Shown here: positions 55,932 through 64,000 of the stretch, in pieces
How positions within the stretch are numbered: position 1 is the first letter of the stretch
Layout of the letters: each line of letters opens with the position of its first letter
Assembly (NCBI GenBank): GCA_004154925.1
Contig: QJNS01000299.1
Location: 20,410-84,409, forward strand
Direction of reading: 5' to 3'
Length of the DNA: 64,000 nt
Source of the DNA: Monosporascus cannonballus
Taxonomy: Eukaryota > Ascomycota > Sordariomycetes > Xylariales
The notes under the pieces: model-generated
Databases searched by the model: none
What the model was told of the DNA's origin: nothing
Seen by the model: the letters and a program-made list of their open reading frames with translations, nothing else
Made by a program: the position numbers and the translations under genes

Positions 55932-58020
55932 AAGCTTTTGAGCTGATGATGACTAAGACCAATGCCAACCAGTCTTTGACTGGCCACGATCCATTCAGCT
56001 GGTATTGAGTGCAGATAGCATCACGGATGGGAGCTACACGCCGGCTTTTCCTCAGTCATCAGTCACAGAGTAGACCTGGCAAACGGCCATATGCTGCAAT
56101 TATTCGTCTATCGAGTGGAAAATCATGGTAGCAAAAGATTCTCGCCATATCCGAGACAGCACATGGACCATTTTTTACAGCTACGTAAGCAATTTTTGAG
56201 AGTTGGGCGTTTAGCTCCTTCGTAGCAACGCCGTTGGGTTAACAGCAATTGTCCGCCATACCGAGCTCTTCAGATAGAAAACTATACGAATACTTGCAGC
56301 TGGCAAGAATTGACACAATCAAGCCGAGTCAGCCACTCACCGTAAGATGCTTGGGGAGCTATAAATTTCGACAGACACTCGTTGCCGGGCAGTCGCAACC
56401 GAACCGATGTTCGGCAACGCTTCCGTCATGTTTATTGGGAGGTTGGCGTCGTCGGCGAGTTCTCGTGTTGACATGCTGTCAAGATCCCGCGACGTGATTG
56501 GTCCCTCAGATCTCAGAGCCAAGAAGTGGGACATTAGATTTAGGGGGATCGGCCGAAAGAACAGGACGCGTACGTAATCCCAAAGCCTGGTGCTTCCTCC
56601 GCCTTCTCACTAGAGCTAGGACGCCAGGGATCCAGCGCGTCAGGCCTTGCCGGTTGTCATGACAACAATGTCGGATCTTCAAGGGTATAGGCGCCCAGAG
56701 GTTCTGGACCCGTATTGTGGGCGGCTGAACTTTTGGCAAGATCGAGAGTAGCTTGTCGTTCAGCCGTTTCGAAAATAACCAGAGAAAAGCAAGGCGCTTC
56801 GACTCTAGCGGTGGGAAGCCCTTTTTATCGTAAAAGGAGAAGCAATCGAATGCCATCGGATGGGGCAGTTCTGGAGAAGGGGCGTAGAAAGACCTGCCGG
56901 ACGCTGTTGTGTTACGAGCCTCCTGTACAGGTACCGGAGGTTCTTGCATGGCATGGGCTTGCAGCATTGGCGTGCTGCTCAGCTCGGATGGGTGATGCTC
57001 GGCTTGCAGAAAAAGTGGTTTCGCGTGCAGCAAACCCAATGAGCCCACTCCACGCCGCGCATCATCATTTGCGACGTGACTCGCTTGGGAACGCCGGCGG
57101 TGTCAGCAGGAGGTGGTGGGTGGCAGAATGTGAAAGAGCCGACTTCCATTCAATGTTTGTGTAGCGTTGCGTCTAGCACGTTGAAGGAAGCCTCCCAATT
57201 GGGTGTTTTGAAGCATTTCGGTTACTTTCCATCCAGCCCCTTGCCAGCCATCGCAAATGCCAAATGGTGAAGTCTGGTTGCAGTCCGTGCGGATACTCAG
57301 TAGATAGATGGCAGATCCATGTCCACCCCAGCCATCCATCTCCCGAGCTTCCAATATGGAACGATCAGACACCCAGCCACCTATCATGCAATCTAGCAGG
57401 TAGTCCAAGCTGCAAGTGCACTTATCGAGAACGATTGATATCTCGCGAGTGGATAATGCGGGTATCTCGTGTGTACGAACGACTGTGAAAATGTCCTGGA
57501 CGTACAGATCGCATTGCATTGCATTACAAATGACGAATTGATCCGATGTGATAGTCCGATTCGACCAGTGCTCAAGAAGAATAGCGCCGGGCTAGGCTCT
57601 CTCCATTGATCGCGCGATACCACCAATAGTCGACCGGTCGTGGGAGGCGGTCATCGCGATCCACAACCGAGGCTGGCCTGCCTCTCGATTTTCGTATTTC
57701 GACACGGCCCGGGCTTTTGTCCTGCACCGCGAGGAGGTTGGGCTTTGTTTGAGAAAGGGCGGTCCAATTCGCTCATCCGACGCCAACGTAGTAATTGCCT
57801 GGCCAATGCAATCACAGCGAGCCAATGGTTACCACTGCAGCTTATGGGCGGATCGGCATCCGAGAGAGATGCTCTCCTCCCAGCCTCTCTATCCCCGTTT
57901 GGTCCCCACTTAGAAATCGATCGTTGAAAGGCCAGCCCAGAAGGCTCGGGCTTGGAAAAAGCAGTTTGCTGCAGGCCTTTACGGGCGGTGGATAAAGCTC
58001 ATACAGTGGATTCGCGGGCT
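55932..58020. other. Intergenic, no supported gene
   Basis: Several medium frames occur (for example 56506-57048, minus, 180 codons), but none has a recognisable motif or codon bias. Confidence 0.4.
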
Positions 58021-58556
58021 CAATAGTCTGTCCATACGGTATAGCCCCCGTAGTCCCCAGCCCCCTCCCCCCAACCACCCCCCTTAACCACTTTGGGCGG
58101 GGAAAAACACGGAAGCTCACTGAGGTCCACAGGAGTAAACAAGACCAAACCACTCGAACCCTGTCGTTTACCTGCCACGCCAGCTCTCTTTATCCACACA
58201 AAAGGCCTGCCTGTGCGCCCCGTCAACGCCCAGACACTCTGCGATCATTTCTCCCTTCTTCTTTCCCCATCCAATCCATCCAATCGAGCCTCTCCGCCAG
58301 TTCACTCACCTTCTTTTCTTCCCACAATTTTCCACCCAGCCAGCAAACGACTTTCCACTCAAAGTCTCCATCCTGCTTCGACTGACGGAAAGAATCGAGA
58401 TATAGAAGAAGAGAGCCTCATTTCTCTTCGAGTTCTCCCTTCTTTTCTTTCAGATCGTAGAAAGAAAGAGCAAGAGGAATCTTCTTGTTCTACCTTTCGT
58501 ATCATTCGGTGATATCGAAAGGTTGATCGAGGAGAGGAACCTTGCGCCGCTAAAAG
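58021..58556 (+). promoter_or_regulatory. hex1: CT-rich promoter/leader region of hex1
   Basis: C-rich tract (CCCCCTCCCCCCAACC) at ~58058-58085, then long CT-rich stretches to ~58460. Such pyrimidine tracts mark promoters and leaders of highly expressed fungal genes. There is no ATG between ~58090 and the extension reading frame. Confidence 0.5.
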
Positions 58557-59522
58557 GTCGCCAACCTGGACTTTGACGCCCGCGTCCCTGTTCCCTTCAG
58601 CGTCTTCCCCTCGTCATACAAAGAGAAGGCCCACCAGGTCGCCGAGCAGACTCACGAAGAGCTTGAGATCAGACTCCCCGAGAAAGCCGGACGGGAAGGT
58701 CAATACTCTTCAAGTGTCCACACCTCTGTCCATCTTCCTCCGCAGCCGGAGCCGCAACGCTTCAGCGAAGAAGAGGTCCATTATACACGTGAAGAAGAAC
58801 GTTACCGCCGTCCCGGTTCACAAGTCGGCTCTCAAGTCTCTCATCACGAAGATTATCGCCGTCCGGGTTCGCAAGTCGGTTCTCAAGTCTCCCATCACGA
58901 AGATTACCGTCGTCCTGGTTCACAAGTCAGCTCTCAAGTCTCCCATCGCGAAGATTACCGCCTAGAGAAATACAGGTTAGTCTGCTTCAGGGATTCCCCA
59001 TTTATTTCGGTGCCCTAGTGCGTTTTAGTTTCAGTCGGGCGGTGTGTGGGGCGATCATCACACATGTAAACAAACAAACAAAACTATAAGACCTCGGGCT
59101 AACGTGACGGATTCAGCACACCCCAGACCTACTCTACTCCCCACGAGACAGTTGAGGTCGACGCAAACTATCGTCCCCAATACTCTGCCATTGACAACAT
59201 CGAACGCACCTACCGCGCTCGATCCCAAACCGGCTACGAAGACTCTGCCAGCGCCGTTGGCACCACTATCGACCTGCCCCCAGTTCACTCGCACAGCAAC
59301 GAGCTAGTTCGCATCAGCGGCACCACCCCCGATCTTTCTGTTTCTCGACCCGGTTACACCGACCAGGTCCAGTTCAGCGGATCTACCACTAGCGGATCCA
59401 CTGTCAGCGGATATACCGTTGCCAGCTCGAGCTCGCGTCCTTCGCAGTACAAGGAGCCCACAGTTGTAGAGGAGAACCGTGAGTATCCTCGACACACCCA
59501 CTCCGTTGCCCAGAAGTCTAGA
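58557..59522 (+). CDS. hex1: In-frame N-terminal extension of HEX1 without an ATG
   Basis: Two segments, 58557-58975 and 59117-59522, are open, well biased in codon use and in phase with the canonical HEX1 start. They are joined by a good intron (58976-59116; donor GTTAGT, branch GCTAAC, acceptor GATTCAG). The encoded ~275 residues start after a TAA at 58551. They include three tandem 17-residue repeats (YRRPGSQVGSQVSHHED) and a Ser/Thr/Tyr-rich stretch (QYSAIDNIERTYRARSQTGY). There is no ATG in frame or nearby. CTG at 58566 has A at -3 and G at +4. Either an upstream exon supplies the ATG, or initiation is at a near-cognate codon, or this is an untranslated leader that merely looks coding; codon structure and repeat conservation argue against the last. 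Confidence 0.55.
58803..58955 (+). repeat. Three tandem 51-bp units in the hex1 extension
   Basis: Units 58803-58853, 58854-58904 and 58905-58955. Each codes YRRPGSQV(G/S)SQVSH(H/R)ED. Most differences between copies are at third codon positions, which indicates selection on the protein. Confidence 0.9.
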
Positions 59523-60208
59523 ATGGGATATTACGACGAAGACGGTAGGCTACCCTGAGGTGCCTCCGATCGACCAAGTTGGTTCGTATGCTAATTTCCT
59601 ATATAACAGGACGCTACCACTCGTTTCGTAAGGGCTTGCATAAGATGGCCGATAAGCTCGTTCCTCACCGCGACCACCACCACCACTCCTCCCACGAAGT
59701 AGAAGCCATGCACGAGAGTTCTCCCTCGCCCAGCGCCGGCCCCGTGGCCGGCCCCACCGGCATCCCCAACACCGTCACCATCCCGTGCCACCACATCCGC
59801 AACGGTGACATCCTCGTCCTCCAGGGCCGCCCCTGCCAGGTCATCCGCATCTCGACCTCGGCCGCCACGGGCCAGCACCGCTACCTCGGTGTCGACCTGT
59901 TCACCAAGCAGCTGCACGAGGAGTCGTCGTTCATCTCGCACCCCTCGCCCAGCGTCGTCGTGCAGACCATGCTCGGCCCCGTGCTCAAGCAGTACCGCGT
60001 CCTCGACCTCTCGGACGGCACCATCACCTGCATGACCGAGACAGGCGAGGTCAAGGTCGGCCTCCCGGTCCTCGACCAGTCCAACCTCTGGGAGCGCATC
60101 AACCGCGCCTTCAACTCTGGCCGCGGCAGCGTCCGCGTCCTCGTCCTCAGCGACCAAGGCCGCGAGCTCGCCGTCGACGTCAAGGTTGTCCACGGCGCCT
60201 CCCTCTAA
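59523..60208 (+). CDS. hex1: HEX1, major Woronin-body protein
   Basis: Self-assembling peroxisomal protein whose crystalline core forms Woronin bodies, which plug septal pores after hyphal injury; specific to Pezizomycotina. Canonical form: exons 59523-59544 and 59610-60208 (206 aa), intron 59545-59609 (donor GTAGGC, branch GCTAAT, acceptor AACAG). The start MGYYDEDGRYHSFRKG is the usual one. A His-rich linker (DHHHHSSHEVEAMHESS) follows. The eIF5A-like core occupies ~65-206 (TIPCHHIRNGDILVLQGRPC, VIRISTSAATGQHRYLGVDL, VVVQTMLGPVLKQYRVLDL, GRGSVRVLVLSDQGRELAVD). Most HEX1 proteins end in Ser-Arg-Leu, the PTS1 peroxisome signal; this one ends GASL, lacking the basic residue at -2. The bleomycin hydrolase gene follows in the same direction after 0.8 kb. 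Confidence 0.96.
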
Positions 60209-61023
60209 GCTGAACGGACGCTGGTACTTGCTCTGTCTCACGGCTGCTTGACTTGATTGAACGTTATGATTTGTGCACCTATGCTATGAAAGGTTTTTGG
60301 TTATGACGGTCCACTGTACGGTTCACGAACAATTTGCTCTTCCACTGTTGGCTATGGTTGTTATGGTAATGCGCATCGGTGCTCTCCCTGGATGCGGCCC
60401 GGTTGGGATTTCTTCAAGCTTGGACATAGTCACCCCGTCGTAACTATGGCATCTAGAGGAGGACAAGCATGGTTAATTTAGATAGCTGCTGTACATGGCT
60501 CATAATGCAAAAAGGAGGATGTGTTTTTATCTTGAATCTCGCTTCCCGTTCCTCAATGTCCCCCGTCCCCCCTGACGTGTTTCCGTGCTACTCCCGTGTA
60601 AGTGCAGCGGCCATCAAGGTGTTCTTGATCTGGGCCACCCCCGCCCCGCATTCTGCAGCCTTAATGTCCATTTCGGGCTAACGTTGTGCTCCTCGGCCAA
60701 TCACTGTCCATGGGTGCTCCCTCAACCAATAAATCGCCAGAGATCAAGGTTCCGGCCATACGCCGACCCACCTTCTTGACCTGGAAGTAGCGACTCCCCC
60801 ATCAGCTGCCCCGTGACCCGTGATCCCTTCAGCCTTCAGCCTTCAGCTCATGTCTCTAACGTTGACGAACGGAGGTCGAAGCTTCCCTTTAAGCTTTGGA
60901 AACTCGTAACTTCCAACCCAGATTTTTGATTCCACATCTTGGTCTCTTTTCTCTTCCTACCGCTCACCGGACTCAACCCGTCCCCGACTTTCTATCAGCA
61001 TACTGCCGTTCTATCTGTTATCG
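60209..61023. other. Intergenic between hex1 and bleomycin hydrolase
   Basis: 3' UTR of hex1 and promoter of the next gene. A CCTTCAG triplication at ~60829-60847 is the only visible motif. No coding frame is supported. Confidence 0.45.
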
Positions 61024-62843
61024 ATGGGTACCCAGCAGTCCAAGGTCGCGCCGGAAACGGCCATACACGAGAAAGCTGTCCTAGAGCGCATCCAGTCTCT
61101 CCAGATCGAAGACTCGGATTCTGGTGACAACTATATTTACGTTGACAGCGAGAAGGGGCCTATACACAATATAGCCTCCGATCGCCAGCCTGAGGGACTT
61201 GCTGTTTGGCTCCTGGAATCATGGCAGAGTAAACTGCTGCAAGACCCGAAAAATAGGTTAGGAGCACTACAGATACACGCTCCATTCGTAGTGATGCATG
61301 CCATACACGTTCGAATGACTGATGCTTATGTTTCCGTACCAGGTTGGCTCTATCGGCCCTCAGCGCCGCAAACCCCAAGGACGTCCTGACGTCGCGATCG
61401 ACAAAGATCGCCGACCAGCAGGTGTTCAACGTGCGCATCCCGTTCGAGGGCGCGCCCATCACGAACCAGCGGTCGTCTGGCCGGTGCTGGCTCTTCGCGT
61501 CGACCAACGTGTTCCGGGTCGCCCTCATGAAGCGCTACGGCCTCGACTCGTTCGAGCTGTCGCAGGCCTACCTCTTCTTCTGGGACAAGCTCGAGAAGGC
61601 CAACTACTTCCTCGAGAACGTCATCGAGACGGCCGCCGCCGACGAAGACCTCGAGGGCCGCCTCGTGCAGCGCCTGCTCGCCGACCCCGTCAGCGACGGG
61701 GGCCAGTGGGACATGGTCTACAACCTCGTCGACAAGTACGGCCTCGTCCCCCAGGCCCTGTACCCGGACAGCTGGAACGCCATGGCCAGCAGCACCCTGA
61801 ACTACATCGTTGTGGCCAAGCTGCGCGAATACGCCCTCACGTTGCGGAAGCTGCTGAAGAGCCCCGAGACGACGACCTCCAGCCTCTCGGCCGTCAAGGC
61901 CAAGATGATGCGCGAGATCCACCTCATCCTCATCCTGACTCTCGGTCCGCCGCCGAGCCCGTCCGACAGGTTCGAGTGGAATTTCCTGGACAAGAACGGG
62001 AAGGCGCGCTCCGTCTCGGCGACGCCGCTCGAGTTCGCGCGGAACATCTCGTCGCCCGAGTTCCGGGTCACGGGCGCCGATATCGCGGGTCACGTGTCGC
62101 TGGTGCACGACCCGCGCCACCCGCCGCTGAGCCTGATGACGGTCGACCGCCTCGGCAACGTGGTCGGGGGCCGGGGCGTCTCGTACATCAACGTGGACAT
62201 GCGGACGCTCAAGCGCGCCTGCGTGGCCATGCTGCGCGCGGGCTTGCCTGTGTTCTTCGGGTCCGATGTCGGCAAGTTCAGCAGCTCCGTGTCGGGGGTC
62301 ATGGACCTCGACCTCATCGACTACCAGCTCGGCTTCAACGTCGACCTCGTGGGTGGCATGACCAAGGCCCAGCGCCTGCGCGTCGGCGAGAGCGCCATGA
62401 CGCACGCCAGTAAGCAATTCCCAGACCCATCTTTTTTAATTCCCCCTTACCTGCCACGTTAGTTCAAGAGAACCGATTTTCCAAACGGGCACTTTTGAGA
62501 AGTCCATAGCTGCTCGGACATATGTCTTGTACATTCCGGGCACACTCGCCTGATTTAGCTAAAAGGAATAATTGCTGACTCCAGGTGTGTGGTAGTGGTC
62601 CTCACGGCCGTCCACCTCGCCGACGAGAAGAATGACGAGTCATCGGTCCGCTGGCGCGTCCAGAACAGCTGGGGTCCCGCCGCCGGCGACGGCGGATGGT
62701 TCGTCATGAGCGACCGCTGGATGGACGAGTTTGTCTATCAAGCTGTCGTCGACCCGCGCTTCCTGGGCCGCGAGGTCAGGGACGTCCTGAAGACGGAGCC
62801 CATCGTGCTGCCTCTATGGGATCCCATGGGCGCCCTGGCGTAG
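61024..62843 (+). CDS. lap3: Bleomycin hydrolase (C1B cysteine aminopeptidase)
   Basis: Papain-fold cytosolic cysteine peptidase that forms a hexameric barrel, trims peptides, hydrolyses homocysteine thiolactone and inactivates bleomycin. Three exons: 61024-61256, 61343-62409 and 62596-62843 (515 aa). The catalytic Cys126 is in QRSSGRCWLFAST, His432 in MTHAM and Asn457 in VQNSWG, so the triad is complete. Intron 2 uses the acceptor GTGGTAG at 62595: the more obvious CTCCAG at 62584 causes a stop, whereas this one restores THAMVLTAV exactly. The protein ends PMGALA; in the family the C-terminal tail sits in the active-site cleft and sets aminopeptidase activity. The N-terminus MGTQQSK fits a myristoylation signal (Gly2, Ser6), which could place some enzyme on membranes. 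Confidence 0.95.
61257..61342 (+). other. Intron 1 of bleomycin hydrolase
   Basis: Donor GTTAGG, acceptor TACCAG. It splits an Arg codon (AG|G) and joins DPKNR to LALSAL. Confidence 0.8.
62410..62595 (+). other. Intron 2 of bleomycin hydrolase
   Basis: Donor GTAAGC, acceptor GTGGTAG. Splicing creates the Met codon after the catalytic His. The preceding GT-rich acceptor context is weak, and a decoy CAG lies 11 nt upstream. Confidence 0.8.
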
Positions 62844-63879
62844 GGCAGGACAGGCTACTAAAGTTAGACTCCGCGAGGACTCTTTGATCACCGGCCGGTC
62901 TCGGAGGACGTTTGTTATGATGGATAGATGAATCGGATAGGGCCTGGAGTTACGGGTTCTGGTTTCTTCTTCTTCCGTCAGTGGTTTTATGGGTTGTATG
63001 CGCAGACAGCACGTTTCGGCGGTTGATGGGTAGTATTCATATGGGGTTTAATAATAAACACCTGCTTTGACCGTATCGTATGCGAGAACTAACAAAGCCA
63101 TGTCAGTGTCATCATGATGGTCCTAGGAGTCCATAACCGAGGCATCGACACTATGCAGTGTTCCGGTTAGGTTAAAGGTCGCTATCAAACTCTCAGCGCT
63201 CTTATCCCCGCGTCTCTATTCTTCTACCTCGAGACTAGTTGCCTTTTGGGCTTTCACTCATACGTACGCATCTCACCCTTAGCAGCAGCAGCTTGGGTCC
63301 TGCCTTGTGTCGCCAGTCTACGGATATTTTCAGCTTAGATCACATACCCGACGCCGCACGCCGAGATTCCCGCTTCTCATATCGTCGACGACGTTGATTC
63401 AAGACGGACGGACAGCACTAAGCTGATGCAAGAAGTCATTCTGCTTGCTATCTGTCGCGCCAACACACCGGGAAGAGAGCACTCGAGAGGTAAGACAGAC
63501 AGACAGTCAGCCTTCCTGGCTGTGAGAATAAACGAGCTCGGGAGGTAAGCGGTTAGCGCTCGACGAGGCAATCGGCCGCCCCACCCAACTCACTCGACCC
63601 GGGAAAGACGACGTTATGGGAAGACAAGCGCAGGCGTCTCGCAGAACCACACACTCTCTTTGCGGCAGCAATAGAAAGAGTAGAACGCCTCCCAAGATGA
63701 GGCGCGGGCACCTACCGGCTTGTCTCGCGAGAACCACCCAGGCTCTGGATAAGAGTGCTGGGCCGTCTTTAACCATGAAGGGGCGTCTAATCGCCATTGT
63801 GTATTTATATAAGTGCATACGGAAGTTAGGGTTGGTGACATCGAACAATCACCTGCTTTTCTTGTTCTTTGCCCCCTTT
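62844..63879. other. Intergenic, no supported gene
   Basis: 3' flank of bleomycin hydrolase, then sequence without a coding frame that I can support. Confidence 0.4.
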
Positions 63880-63903
63880 TCTCTCTCTCTATCTCTCTCT
63901 ATT

Positions 63904-63970
<67 letters not shown>

Positions 63971-64000
63971 CTATATCTCTCTCTATATATCTAAATATCT
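63880..64000. repeat. 12-bp CT-rich minisatellite at the right edge
   Basis: Tandem units of ATCTCTCTCTCT, five of them in perfect register from 63901 to 63960 apart from one C-to-T change, with degenerate ATAT variants at the end. It may continue beyond the window. Confidence 0.9.

Noticed and set aside
58093..58512. 139-codon frame upstream of hex1 as a separate gene
   Set aside because: It has no ATG and lies in CT-rich leader sequence; it is also out of phase with the HEX1 extension.
61350..62417. 355-codon minus and 363-codon plus-one frames over bleomycin hydrolase
   Set aside because: Shadows caused by high GC3; the real frame carries the complete catalytic triad.
1..64000. CRISPR arrays, operons or bacterial-type features
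   Set aside because: None seen; intron structure and gene content are fungal nuclear.

Overview
The window is nuclear DNA of a filamentous ascomycete (Pezizomycotina), most likely a Sordariomycete. The basis is a HEX1 Woronin-body gene (found only in Pezizomycotina), short GT-AG introns of about 50-190 nt with CTAAC-type branch points, a CFEM/GPI cell-surface gene, a TACCTAGG-type palindromic repeat, and an 11 kb AT-rich island whose transposons carry dense RIP-like C-to-T/G-to-A damage. The species cannot be read from the sequence.

Layout. 1-2105 (-): low-complexity protein running off the left edge, probably the Red1-like zinc-finger/RNA-elimination family. 3219-10738 (+): class II myosin heavy chain, divergent from it. 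12336-13369 (+): three-exon Cys/His-rich orphan. 15722-18016 (-): secreted Ser/Thr-repeat GPI protein with a CFEM-like domain. 18.0-23.6 kb: gene-poor. 23604-25270 (-): three-exon LITAF-domain protein with a long unknown C-terminus. 25.86-27.34 kb (-): decayed beta-lactamase-like serine hydrolase. 28102-30204 (-): Vms1/ANKZF1. 31162-32517 (+): Cys-rich orphan. 32966-34540 (-): DHA1-type MFS transporter. 35708-46900: nested transposon island. 48062-48860 (+): multi-pass membrane protein. 50683-53990 (-): Rqc2/NEMF. 58.56-60.21 kb (+): HEX1 with an in-frame N-terminal extension. 61024-62843 (+): bleomycin hydrolase. The right edge is a 12-nt CT-rich minisatellite.

The island resolves to base level. 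A PIF/Harbinger DNA transposon (TAA target duplication, matching terminal inverted repeats) was interrupted by a full Ty3/Gypsy chromovirus with two 427-bp LTRs and a CCGTT duplication, and by a solo LTR of a related element in the opposite orientation with an AATAC duplication. The coding parts are destroyed, while the Harbinger tips and the solo LTR look nearly undamaged.

Functional links. Rqc2 and Vms1 both act on stalled 60S-peptidyl-tRNA complexes in ribosome-associated quality control and lie about 20 kb apart, separated by the transposon island. Myosin II (septum formation) and HEX1 (septal-pore plugging) are both septum-related. The most unusual observation is that the HEX1 reading frame stays open and intron-compatible for about 272 codons upstream of the canonical ATG, with no ATG in that stretch and a CTG in strong initiation context near its start. 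I found no gene cluster that clearly constitutes a new multi-gene system.
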